Assembly (NCBI GenBank): GCA_900315695.1
Contig: ONAE01000015.1
Location: 1 to 41,513, forward strand
From: an uncultured Prevotella sp.
Lineage (GTDB): Bacteria > Bacteroidota > Bacteroidia > Bacteroidales > Bacteroidaceae
Direction of reading: 5' to 3'
DNA: 41,513 bases
A model generated the notes under the pieces. It worked only from the letters and a program-made list of their open reading frames with translations. It did no database searches and had not been told where the DNA came from. Below, piece by piece: positions 9,637 to 16,540 of this stretch. Position 1 is the stretch's first letter. Each line of letters opens with the position of its first letter. A program made the translations under genes and the position numbers.

Positions 9637-9661
9637 GAGTCCGATGCCTGACCTCGGACTC
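9637..9661 (-). promoter_or_regulatory. Stem-loop between HU-like gene and smalltalk gene
   Basis: GAGTCCGA and TCGGACTC form a perfect 8-bp stem with a 9-base loop. A second small stem (GGCGG/CCGCC) lies upstream near 9676-9690. There is no T-tract, so this is more likely an mRNA stability or processing element than a terminator. Confidence 0.45.
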
Positions 9662-9696
9662 CCTGATCTTACTTCGGCGGTCAGGCCGCCTTCGGG

Positions 9697-10188
9697 CTAG
9701 TCGTTGGGCTCGTTGATCACCGGTGGGATATCACTGCCGCCAGCCTCTGAGTCATCCTTAGGCTTCGAGGTATTGACCTCGTTCTTCGGTGCCTCCTGTA
9801 CGCTGCAACCCGTGATGAACGTCTTCTGACGCTGACCCTCTGAGTCGGTCTTCACCTCGGGCATGAACAGCACGTGCAGACCCTTGATGTGCTTACGGGC
9901 GTCGAAGTCGGATGCCTTCTCGGCACCGTTGCTCGTCAAGCCGATCTTGAACGAGCCGAAGCCGTTGAGCTTCACGCGCTTAGAGTCCTGCAACTGATCC
10001 TGCATCGTCTCGATGAGTTCGGTGATCACAGCCAGGATGTCGCTCTTCTTCACGGTACAGTTACGCTGCATGATCGTGGCCAGTGCGTCGGTATCCACGG
10101 TGTTGGTCATTACGGCACGGGGGTACCACTTGCCGTAGCCCTTCTGCTTAGGTGACGTCACCTGCGATAATCGGTAGAATACTGCCAT
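9697..10188 (-). CDS. HU-like DNA-binding protein with C-terminal tail
   Basis: A 163-residue protein (start MAVFYRLSQV). I chose ATG 10188 because AAAGGAGGACGAT stands right before it, not the longer frame to 10239. Residues 1-125 form a divergent HU/IHF-like fold with the features KVKLNGFGSFKIGL and a basic arm region (GAEKASDFDARKHIKGL). The last 35 residues are acidic, Pro/Ser-rich and probably disordered. Such proteins bind and bend DNA. The gene is read from its own promoter (10291-10322) with the smalltalk gene. Its place beside a primase-helicase suggests a role in the architecture of a replication origin, which is inference. Confidence 0.9.
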   Translation of the reverse strand: MAVFYRLSQVTSPKQKGYGKWYPRAVMTNTVDTDALATIMQRNCTVKKSDILAVITELIETMQDQLQDSKRVKLNGFGSFKIGLTSNGAEKASDFDARKHIKGLHVLFMPEVKTDSEGQRQKTFITGCSVQEAPKNEVNTSKPKDDSEAGGSDIPPVINEPND

Positions 10189-10290
10189 ATCGTCCTCCTT
10201 TCTTTTACTCGGGATTCGCATCCCTACTGCGTTAAACACTACTTAGGGCAGGCGTTTCCTGCTTGCAGTCATCATCTCTGATTGACACTG

Positions 10291-10322
10291 CAAAATTAAT
10301 AAAAAATAAGGCCGATTCCAAG
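10291..10322 (-). promoter_or_regulatory. Promoter of the HU-smalltalk operon
   Basis: On the minus strand, TTG, 20 bp, TAATTTTG. The -33 element lies in the loop of the terminator that ends the upstream operon, so the two signals are fused into about 45 bp. Confidence 0.65.
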
Positions 10323-10336
10323 AGAATCAGCCTTAT
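10301..10336 (-). terminator. Terminator of the primase operon
   Basis: On the minus strand, AAGGCTGATTC and GAATCGGCCTT form an 11-bp stem, followed by ATTTTTTATT. It separates the primase operon from the HU operon. Confidence 0.8.
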
Positions 10337-10357
10337 CGAGTTAGCCAAAATGAAAAA

Positions 10358-10445
10358 CAAAAAGTAACTAATCGCAGGGCGAAAAGTTACTTTTCGGAGG
10401 GTAAAAAGTTACTTTTCGAGGGACGAAAAGCTACTTTTTGTGGCG
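10358..10445. repeat. Four imperfect 22-bp tandem repeats with a palindromic core
   Basis: Units are 10358-10379, 10380-10401, 10402-10423 and 10424-10445. The central two share AAAAGTTACTTTTCG; the best unit contains the 17-bp palindrome CGAAAAGT-T-ACTTTTCG. The fourth unit overlaps the last codons and stop of the zinc-ribbon gene. The 22-bp period equals about two helix turns, as in iterons. It is not a CRISPR, since there are no spacers. Confidence 0.85.
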
Positions 10446-10607
10446 CGCTTCAAGCTCCCGCAGGATACGGCGCTCGCGCGAGGGCTTCACATAGTAAAGC
10501 CACTTACAGTGGTTGCACACCCGACGGTACGTGCCCGTCTTCATGCGTTCTAATTTCGATCGGGGCAGCGCCTGCCCGCATTTCATACATTGCATCATCT
10601 CTTCCAT
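10431..10607 (-). CDS. Small zinc-ribbon protein
   Basis: A 58-residue basic protein that starts MEEMMQCMKCGQALP. Two CxxC pairs (Cys7/Cys10 and Cys31/Cys34) should hold one zinc ion, and the C-terminal half is Arg/Lys-rich (SRERRILRELEARHKK). The start lies 11 bp after the stop of the primase-helicase gene, so it is the last gene of that operon. The 22-bp repeats begin within its final codons. Function is unknown; nucleic-acid binding or a regulator of the replication module is plausible from the zinc ribbon and the basic charge. Confidence 0.75.
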   Translation of the reverse strand: MEEMMQCMKCGQALPRSKLERMKTGTYRRVCNHCKWLYYVKPSRERRILRELEARHKK

Positions 10608-10618
10608 AGGTTATGAGT

Positions 10619-12562
10619 TTAGAATGGTGTATCATCTTCGGGATTGGGAGTGAAGAGGAATTCCTGCTGTTCGGAACGGTCGAGCCAGCAGTGGTTGCTG
10701 ACGGGCAGCGGCCGGTAGCTGTTCAGCTGGTCGGTCACGTGGATGGTCTGCACGATGCCGTGACGGTAGTTCTCCGCATCAAACGAGAGGTAACAGATAC
10801 CCTTGTGGCCCATGGCATCGTCGCGCACCTTATCGACGATCACCTTCAGCAGATGCAGCTGCGCTGGCGAGCCTGGTTCACGTGGTGCATTGTCACCATT
10901 GACGAGCACCAGTCCGTAGTCGGCACGGTTGCGGAACTCAGCCGATCCCGAGGCATTGTATAGCGACTCTATCTGCTCGCCCTTCTGCGGTTTTGAGGGA
11001 TGCACCACCACGATCACGAAGAGTCCTGTGCGATGGGCAAAGAGCTCTATCTCCGCCAGCACGTCGCCGATCTTCATCGTGTCGCTCTTCGCCCCGTCGG
11101 GCAGCTGGATGTAGTTGAAGGGGTCGAGCAGCAGCTGTTGGATGCCATAGCGCTGTTGCAGCTGTTCGGCGCGGTGGAGCAGCTTGTGGATGGTGCGCCC
11201 CTTCTCCTCGGTGACGAAGAAGATGTTCTCCTCCAGCCAGTCCACGATGCGCTCTGCCATGGGCTGTGGGATGGCGGTCTGCCGATAGTCCACGCCCCGC
11301 TCGGTGGTGACCTTCTCCTTGCGGAACTGCCGTCCGGCGATGGTGGTAGCCAGTCGGGCGATGTGCCGTTCGGGTGGGAACATCTCGGGCGAGTAGATGG
11401 CGGCCTTCCAGTTGTGGAGCAGGGCGAGGTTCAGCACCAGGTCGTCGGCAAAGGTCGATTTGCCCGTGTTGGGCTCTCCGACGATGATCGTGGAGCGTCC
11501 CGGTTCGAACTGCACCAGGTCGTCGAACGCGCCCCATCCAACCTTCTTACCTGGCTGGATGCCGTTCTGCCAGATGTCGAACAGCTTCTCACGGTAGTTG
11601 GCGACCGTCTCCACACCTGTGATCTGACAGGGCTGTGCGTGGTTGATGCACTGCATCACGGCGTCGGCACCGTGCGCCGTCAGCATGTCGTTGGCATCCT
11701 TTTCGGCATACGACTCCCCGTCTTCCTGTTCGATGCGCCATTCCACGATGCGGCAGCGGGCCTCTCCGAAATACTCTGCCAGCTTCGTGCGCAGCTGTTC
11801 ACCTGCCTCGTCCATGTCGCCTGCCAGATAGATGGTCTTCAGGTTGTCGAAGTGGGAGTAGCGGAAGCGGTTGAACGTGCGCAGCTCTGTGTCGGCGCCG
11901 TTGCTCACCGATATCACGTTGTCGTAGCCCAGTTCCATGAGTGCCAGCGCGTCCATCATGCCCTCGGTGATGATGATGCTCTCCTGTCCGATGCAGGCGT
12001 CGATGTTCCAGGGGATGATCTCGCAGTCGGGCTCCATGGCAAACAGCTTGTCGGTGGTCTTATACTGGATGTTCACCACCTTCGTGCCCTCGCGGAAGGT
12101 GAAGGCCAGGCAGTCGCGCTCCACGCCTCCGATGGTGTGGCGTGCCGAACAGACACCTGCCTTCTTCGCCGTCTGCGGCTGGATGCCCCGCTTCGTCAGG
12201 TAGTCGATGGCCACGGCATCGAGCGGTTTCAGATGGGTGGTGCGCGGCAGTTTCCAGTTCTCTTTCCTCACCGGCTGGTGCTTGCCGAAGGCTTTCACCT
12301 TCGTGCTGACGATGAAGTGGAAGCCGCAGTTGTAGCACTTGCCCAGCCCCGTGGTCATGTCGAGCCTGACACATGGTTCGTTCTGATGCGCCCGTTTGCG
12401 CGAGTCGGAACAGTCGGGACAGGTGCAGCGCACGATGGTGGCGGTGCCGTTCTCGTCGGTCCTGCTGTGCTTGATGTCCAGCCGGTCTATGGGCACGATG
12501 TAGTAGCCCGTGGGAGTCAGCTCCCATTGCTTCTGGGGTATGAAGTTATATCCGTCTGCCAT
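10619..12562 (-). CDS. TOPRIM primase-helicase (T7 gp4/Twinkle-like)
   Basis: A 647-residue protein. Cysteines 46, 48, 51, 76 and 79 form a primase-type zinc finger (CPDC ... CYNC). A TOPRIM domain follows with E200 in IITEG and D249/D251 in AGDMD. The C-terminal DnaB/RecA-like ATPase has Walker A GEPNTGKST (362-370) and a Walker B-like LLLDPF region. This is the order of phage-type bifunctional enzymes that unwind DNA and lay down primers. The start overlaps the end of the upstream gene by 17 bp. The gene is clearly GC-richer than its neighbours, which suggests transfer. A chromosomal cell already has DnaG and DnaB elsewhere, so this enzyme probably serves a mobile replicon. Confidence 0.88.
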   Translation of the reverse strand: MADGYNFIPQKQWELTPTGYYIVPIDRLDIKHSRTDENGTATIVRCTCPDCSDSRKRAHQNEPCVRLDMTTGLGKCYNCGFHFIVSTKVKAFGKHQPVRKENWKLPRTTHLKPLDAVAIDYLTKRGIQPQTAKKAGVCSARHTIGGVERDCLAFTFREGTKVVNIQYKTTDKLFAMEPDCEIIPWNIDACIGQESIIITEGMMDALALMELGYDNVISVSNGADTELRTFNRFRYSHFDNLKTIYLAGDMDEAGEQLRTKLAEYFGEARCRIVEWRIEQEDGESYAEKDANDMLTAHGADAVMQCINHAQPCQITGVETVANYREKLFDIWQNGIQPGKKVGWGAFDDLVQFEPGRSTIIVGEPNTGKSTFADDLVLNLALLHNWKAAIYSPEMFPPERHIARLATTIAGRQFRKEKVTTERGVDYRQTAIPQPMAERIVDWLEENIFFVTEEKGRTIHKLLHRAEQLQQRYGIQQLLLDPFNYIQLPDGAKSDTMKIGDVLAEIELFAHRTGLFVIVVVHPSKPQKGEQIESLYNASGSAEFRNRADYGLVLVNGDNAPREPGSPAQLHLLKVIVDKVRDDAMGHKGICYLSFDAENYRHGIVQTIHVTDQLNSYRPLPVSNHCWLDRSEQQEFLFTPNPEDDTPF

Positions 12563-13250
12563 GATCTTGGATGTTTTGTTGTTCGTCTTCGCTGAGTGTC
12601 TCCCAGGCGGTCTTCATCATGAAGTCCTGGTCGGTCATCTGCTGCCGTTGCTGCTGTTCAGCCTTGGGGTCGATGCTGTCGGGGGTGGTCCAACAGTCGG
12701 CGCAGAGGCTCCACACGCAACGGATGTCGGTCTGAGGGGGTGCCCACCAGGGAACCGGCTCGCCTCTGTGTCCATGGCGCAGGCCCGCGCGGTCAACCGT
12801 CTCGTAGGCGGAAGGTCCGATCACATCGGAGACCTTCCCGCCTTTTTCTTTATTTTCTTTTTTATCATCATTATCTTCTTTATGATGATTATCTCTATTA
12901 TAAGGCGCGCTTGCGCGTTTTTGCGCGCGCACGCCCGTATGCGAGGATGTCCGTTTGGATGCAGCATGCAACAGCCCTGACAAATAGGGACTGAAGAAGC
13001 TCTCATCATCCTCAACGATGAAGAGTCCGTAACTGGTCACGATTTTCCAAAGCCATTCTTCACTGCAGTTTGAATCACGCGCAATCTTAGAGAGTGAGCG
13101 GCGATTACCAATGGCATTATGGCACAATCGCAGATAGCGGAACAATTGTAGCATTGCTCCTTGTGCGGCAATGGCGCCCTCATGTTCTATCAGGGCATCC
13201 ATCTCAGGGGTATTGAAATACCACAAGTCGAATTTTACACTGGCTGCCAT
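12546..13250 (-). CDS. Putative replication initiator or helicase loader
   Basis: A 234-residue protein. Residues 1-95 look like a winged-helix replication domain of the Lin1244/DUF4373 kind (KFDLWYFNTPEMDALIEHEG, then a helix-turn-helix-like RRSLSKIARDSNCSEEWLW). A low-complexity Lys/Asp/Glu/Asn linker follows (about 110-140), then a Trp/Cys-containing C-terminal part. In Bacteroidetes and Firmicutes mobile elements such proteins precede a helicase. Here the gene overlaps the primase-helicase by 17 bp and follows the M15 peptidase after 5 bp. Its DNA holds an unusual AT-rich run next to GCGCGC repeats. The exact role is inferred from the fold and context. Confidence 0.6.
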   Translation of the reverse strand: MAASVKFDLWYFNTPEMDALIEHEGAIAAQGAMLQLFRYLRLCHNAIGNRRSLSKIARDSNCSEEWLWKIVTSYGLFIVEDDESFFSPYLSGLLHAASKRTSSHTGVRAQKRASAPYNRDNHHKEDNDDKKENKEKGGKVSDVIGPSAYETVDRAGLRHGHRGEPVPWWAPPQTDIRCVWSLCADCWTTPDSIDPKAEQQQRQQMTDQDFMMKTAWETLSEDEQQNIQDHGRRI

Positions 13251-13255
13251 AGTCG

Positions 13256-13735
13256 TTATCGCTTCTCAAGTTTAAGTGCCTGGTGGCGGTTGCGGCGGAA
13301 GTTGATGCGGCAGCTCACGTGTACCCACCAGGAGGTGCCGCTGTGCTCCAGGATCAGCTGGTCTAAATCAACATTGTCTTTCATCCACGTGAAGAGCAGG
13401 CGGGCGATCTGCTCGCTGCTGGTGTAGCAGAAGGGCCAGTGCTTACGGGGGATGGTGATGTCGGCGGCCTCGCCCGCCAGATGCTGGGAGTTGCTGGCGC
13501 CCTTCACGGCGGCGTTGAGCTGGGGGCAGCGGTAGCCGGAGTTCACCTGGATGGGCAGGCCGAAGTGCTGGCGCGTGGGTTCGAGACAACGCTGGACGAG
13601 GTTCTGCAGGGCCGTAATGTGGCACTTCAGTGGCGTGTTGGGGATGTGGTGCTTCTCGGCAGTCTCCGAGGCAAGCATCTCGCTGAGCGAGAAGTGCTCC
13701 GACAGGAGCATGTGGGAATTGAATAGGGGTTTCAT
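13256..13735 (-). CDS. M15-family zinc peptidase (peptidoglycan endopeptidase or carboxypeptidase)
   Basis: A 159-residue protein. The M15A zinc site is visible: H85 and D92 in SQHLAGEAAD and H139 in WWVHVSC, with the substrate-site motif SGYRCPQLN (66-74) and E130 as probable catalytic base. No signal peptide is seen. Small cytoplasmic M15 proteins of this kind are usually phage or element endolysin-like enzymes that cut peptide cross-links of the cell wall. It is the first gene of the primase operon, with a promoter at 13909-13940 and a 165-base leader. A lytic or cell-wall role for the element is inferred. Confidence 0.88.
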   Translation of the reverse strand: MKPLFNSHMLLSEHFSLSEMLASETAEKHHIPNTPLKCHITALQNLVQRCLEPTRQHFGLPIQVNSGYRCPQLNAAVKGASNSQHLAGEAADITIPRKHWPFCYTSSEQIARLLFTWMKDNVDLDQLILEHSGTSWWVHVSCRINFRRNRHQALKLEKR

Positions 13736-13801
13736 ACTTTATAAGGTTTTTTGTTAGATAATGATCAAACGAGATTGTTGACGATGCTGTCAACCATGTA
13801 A

Positions 13802-13827
13802 GGGCGCCACCCAGAATGGTGGCGCCC
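13802..13827. promoter_or_regulatory. Strong hairpin in the leader of the M15 operon
   Basis: GGGCGCCACC-CAGAAT-GGTGGCGCCC is a perfect 10-bp GC-rich stem in the leader of the minus-strand transcript. No T-tract follows on either strand, so it is not a classical terminator. It could block read-through, bind a protein or stabilise the mRNA. Confidence 0.6.
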
Positions 13828-13908
13828 CTCGGTAATAATCTGAAATGCTCTGTTTTGTTCATACACTTTGGTTTTTAGAGAGTTAATGGCTCTTTTTGAA
13901 AGCCACTG

Positions 13909-13940
13909 CAAAGGTACAACAAAAACAGCCCAAAAACAAA
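13909..13940 (-). promoter_or_regulatory. Promoter of the M15-initiator-primase operon
   Basis: On the minus strand, TTTG, 20 bp, TACCTTTG is a perfect Bacteroidetes promoter. An inverted repeat AGCCCA/TGGGCT surrounds the -33 element (13928-13955) and could be an operator, or the end of the next gene's terminator. Confidence 0.8.
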
Positions 13941-13972
13941 AGTTTCTGGGCTGCTAATGTATAAAAATATAC

Positions 13973-14320
13973 CTATTTATTCATCCACCACTCTGTCCGA
14001 TAACGAGTCATCAATACATAGAGCGTAGAATAGGTTCTACTTAGATTGGAACGATCGAAAAGGAATTGTGCAAAAACCTTCAATGTTACAAGCAAGGCGC
14101 CTTTTTCAATCAGCTCGATCAGCATCATATAGACTTGCTTGGCAGCTATTTTCTTATGATCGAAAACATATCTATTCAATGCCAAAGCATCAACATTTGG
14201 ATCATCATGCAGGAGATTTGGTCTCAGCGAATCTATGATGGATCTTAACTCATTATGATAATTCTCATCAAACAGATCAGACAGCATTGTGTCGTCGTTG
14301 ATGATAATACGCTTTTTCAT
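13973..14320 (-). CDS. Conserved-looking small protein of unknown function
   Basis: A 115-residue, mostly helical protein that starts MKKRIIINDD and ends RTEWWMNK. It has no signal peptide or membrane segment. Residues 55-115 look like helical pairs (VYMMLIELIEKGALL, then FLFDRSNLSRTYSTLYVLMTRY) and could be a small DNA-binding or regulatory fold. A TATCTTTG -7 box on the minus strand (14347-14354) lies about 27 bp upstream, so it is probably transcribed alone. I do not recognise the family. Its position next to the replication module suggests it belongs to that element, perhaps as its regulator. Confidence 0.6.
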   Translation of the reverse strand: MKKRIIINDDTMLSDLFDENYHNELRSIIDSLRPNLLHDDPNVDALALNRYVFDHKKIAAKQVYMMLIELIEKGALLVTLKVFAQFLFDRSNLSRTYSTLYVLMTRYRTEWWMNK

Positions 14321-14649
14321 TTTCTTTTATTATGTCTAAAATTTTACAAAGATATAAATATGTATGTACGCAAGAGAAATTACATCTTCTTATTCTTACT
14401 ATAAGAATAATGCGTTAGATCTGCCTATTTGGCCAAAGAATTTGGTTATAGGGGATCTTGGGTTGGAGAGTTTTCGCGTAACGCGCCACTCTTTAGGAAT
14501 GCTGCCCAACAACAAATACCTGGGCCACGATAGTATTCCACCTTTCTCATTGTCTCTTCTGTTTTTGAGGCACAAAAATATAGTATTATTTGTAATTATA
14601 CAAACAATCTGTAGATTTTTTGTATAATAATAAACCTTCATGCACAATT
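14321..14649. other. AT-rich intergenic stretch, no gene recognised
   Basis: Apart from the -7 box for the minus-strand gene at 14347-14354 and small palindromes (for example TTGTAATTATACAA near 14588-14601), I see nothing supported. Short open frames exist on both strands but lack ribosome sites and protein-like composition. Confidence 0.5.
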
Positions 14650-14874
14650 ATGAGGTCATCTGTGCATGTTTTCTACCCTCAAACCACAAAAAATAGGCTT
14701 TTTGTTTTGATTAAGAAGGCTAAAGTCGGGAATAAGAACCAGAAGCCATTTGAAAAGATGATGATTATGGAATACGAACTTAATGGCATTGGGAAAGTAA
14801 AAATGACAGTAGGCATCCGGCGTCGGACGAAAGAGAAGGTTCAATACTGCATCACAGCGATTAGTAGTATATAA
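14650..14874 (+). CDS. Possible small protein, unknown
   Basis: A 74-residue open frame that starts MRSSVHVFYPQTTKN. It alternates hydrophobic and polar residues like a small beta-sheet protein and ends in KVQYCITAISSI. A hairpin terminator follows its stop by 5 bp, which supports a real transcription unit. No convincing ribosome site or promoter is visible, and the frame opens further upstream without ATG support. It may instead start at the internal ATG 14758 or be the remnant of a longer gene. Confidence 0.42.
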   Translation: MRSSVHVFYPQTTKNRLFVLIKKAKVGNKNQKPFEKMMIMEYELNGIGKVKMTVGIRRRTKEKVQYCITAISSI

Positions 14875-14877
14875 TCT

Positions 14878-15006
14878 AAAAAGGGCACCCATTGGGATGC
14901 CCTTTATGCTTGCCCCTGGAACGTGAAGGAGGTTTACGCAGAAGCGTGATGCTATGCTGGCGGGGACTTCGCACTACCCATATACATCGTCCTATCACGA
15001 CTTATC
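14878..15006 (-). ncRNA. Candidate small RNA of about 130 nt
   Basis: A good minus-strand promoter (TTG at 15040-15042, 20 bp, TACTTTTG at 15012-15019) is followed by about 130 bases without a useful reading frame, ending in a hairpin plus T5 (14880-14905). Internal hairpins include ACGC-TTCT-GCGT. I could not match it to SRP, 6S, tmRNA or a riboswitch by eye. Confidence 0.45.
14880..14905. terminator. Bidirectional terminator
   Basis: AAAGGGCA and TGCCCTTT enclose a shorter CCA/TGG pairing. Run of T5 on the minus strand, T3 on the plus strand. It sits between the converging small gene and the candidate sRNA. Confidence 0.7.
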
Positions 15007-15132
15007 CGCTGCAAAAGTACGAAGTATTTTTGATACTTGCAAGTTTTTAGGGTAAAAAAAGTATTTTTTCAAATTTGTCGCTCGACTCTCTGCCCCCCTA
15101 GTGGTTAAAATCACAAAAACTTCGCTTTTTGT

Positions 15133-15163
15133 TTTGTATTGTGCTCACTTATTCGTACCTTTG
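15133..15163 (+). promoter_or_regulatory. Promoter of the methyltransferase-HNH operon
   Basis: TTTG, 19 bp, TACCTTTG: a consensus Bacteroidetes promoter. Transcription should start near 15170, which leaves a leader of about 280 bases before the first gene. Confidence 0.8.
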
Positions 15164-15169
15164 CAAACG

Positions 15170-15451
15170 ATCACTGGCACGATGTTCAAGTGTGAACGCC
15201 GGTGTGACTTTTGTGGGTAAAATATAACAAGCGTTTGCTGTTATTCGGAATTGCTTCAAGAACCTAGGAAATTCAAGAAAGTCCAAACCGAAAGAATAAG
15301 TCGCAAACGTCTGTGCGTTTAGCATGGGCGTGACTTATCCGGTTTGGTAGGCTTCCTAGGGCCGTTGAAGCATGGGTGATGATCGTCCATGCTTTCTTTG
15401 TGCCCTATAGCCTACCTCCGAAGATAAGCAATACGCCTTAATGCATAGCGT
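15170..15451 (+). ncRNA. Long structured leader RNA upstream of the methyltransferase
   Basis: Nested helices can be traced: 15253-15259 with 15365-15371, 15263-15270 with 15353-15360, 15283-15290 with 15340-15347, 15296-15302 with 15332-15338, and 15305-15309 with 15316-15320, all perfectly complementary. A separate hairpin AAGCATGG/CCATGCTT (15368-15394) followed by TTTCTTTG shares bases with the outermost helix, so the two exclude each other. GCGTTTGC (15231-15238) can also pair with the inner loop strand at 15303-15309. This is the architecture of an attenuator or of a separate ncRNA. The family is not recognised. Confidence 0.55.
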
Positions 15452-16540
15452 ATGGCCAACAAGAATCTTAATGCCGCAAAGACGGCAAAGAAGGATGAGT
15501 TCTATACGGAGATGCCAGACATTGAGCGGGAACTGCAGCACTATTGGCCGCACTTCCGAGGAAAGGTTATCTTCTGCAACTGTGACGATCCTTATGAGAG
15601 CAACTTCTTTAAGTATTTCGCTCTCCACTTCAATCATTTGGGGTTGAAGAAGCTGATTTGTACCTGTTACAATGGTTCACCAGTTCAGGGCAAGGAGCTG
15701 CTGATTGATTTTGGAGACTTCTCTGATGCACCAAAGAAGGTAGCCTACAAGGTTGTCATCACCGAAGTGAAAGATTTGAATGGCGATGGTACTGTCGATC
15801 TTTCCGATGTGCGCTATTTGTTGCAGAACGACAAAAACGTAATTAGTATTCTGAAAACTGGAGATTTCCGTGACCCAGAATGTATAGAGTTGCTGAAAGA
15901 AGCAGATATCGTTATCACGAATCCACCATTCTCGCTTTTCAGAGAATACATTGCACAATTGATAGAGTACAAAAAGAGATTCCTAATTGTTGGACATCAG
16001 AATGCAATACATTACAAAGAGATATTCCCAAGAATTAAAAATGGAGAGGTATGGTTGGGATATGGTTTTAAAGGTGCTGCCGCTCATTTCTTCTCACCAT
16101 ATGAAGATATTGCCACATCAGGTGATCACAAGAAAAATATGATCCGTGTTTCTGGCGTTACATGGTTTACTAACATAGACCACAACAAACGTCATGAAGA
16201 AATAGATTTGGTTTGTCATTACACACCTGAAGATTATCCATCTTACGCTAACTACGATGCTATAGAAGTTAGCAAGGTACAAGACATCCCCTGTGACTAC
16301 AAAGGGGCGATGGGAGTACCAACGACATTTCTCGACAAATATAATCCAGAACAATTCGAAATAATTGGATTAGCAGAAGGAGACTTAGGTAAAGAACTAG
16401 GTTTAAAACCTTTTGATCGTGAATTAAAGAAACTAAACAAGAGTTTACGCGATGGCCAATTGTTTTTCATGAAGAATGGTTTTCCACAAAAGCCATACAG
16501 TAGAATCCTCATCCGCAACAAAAATCCTAAGATAGAATGA
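15452..16540 (+). CDS. EcoRI-family adenine-specific DNA methyltransferase
   Basis: A 362-residue protein of the EcoRI methylase family. The catalytic motif IV is NPPF (157-160, in ADIVITNPPF), and the family start KKDEFYTEMPDIERELQHY is clear, with FCNCDDP (41-47) as the probable SAM-binding region. Such enzymes methylate adenine in a short DNA site to protect it from a partner nuclease. No EcoRI-like nuclease gene follows. Instead the stop overlaps by 4 bp (ATGA) the start of a DUF262-HNH gene, so the two are translationally coupled. The gene is AT-richer than its neighbours, which suggests transfer. A very long structured leader precedes it. Confidence 0.9.
   Translation: MANKNLNAAKTAKKDEFYTEMPDIERELQHYWPHFRGKVIFCNCDDPYESNFFKYFALHFNHLGLKKLICTCYNGSPVQGKELLIDFGDFSDAPKKVAYKVVITEVKDLNGDGTVDLSDVRYLLQNDKNVISILKTGDFRDPECIELLKEADIVITNPPFSLFREYIAQLIEYKKRFLIVGHQNAIHYKEIFPRIKNGEVWLGYGFKGAAAHFFSPYEDIATSGDHKKNMIRVSGVTWFTNIDHNKRHEEIDLVCHYTPEDYPSYANYDAIEVSKVQDIPCDYKGAMGVPTTFLDKYNPEQFEIIGLAEGDLGKELGLKPFDRELKKLNKSLRDGQLFFMKNGFPQKPYSRILIRNKNPKIE

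Noticed and set aside
10358-10445. CRISPR array
   Set aside because: Repeats are directly tandem with no unique spacers and there are no cas genes.
10938-11537. 199-codon minus-strand frame inside the primase gene
   Set aside because: Wrong frame of the primase; Arg/His/Pro-rich composition without any motif.
11000-12595. 531-codon open frame on the plus strand
   Set aside because: Antisense to the primase-helicase. It is open only because that gene is GC-rich; the protein is His/Val/Asp-rich nonsense without domains.
13443-13862. 139-codon minus-strand frame overlapping the M15 peptidase
   Set aside because: Runs through the leader hairpin and then out of frame through the M15 gene, whose zinc ligands are intact in its own frame.
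14399-14647. 82-codon minus-strand frame
   Set aside because: No ribosome site, no domain, and composition like random AT-rich DNA.
15170-15451. Retron msr-msd RNA
   Set aside because: Inverted-repeat structure is suggestive, but no reverse transcriptase gene is present in the window and the next gene is a methyltransferase.
15170-15451. HEARO/omega RNA of an IscB-like system
   Set aside because: The nearby HNH protein is a DUF262 fusion, with no RuvC-like or bridge-helix region.
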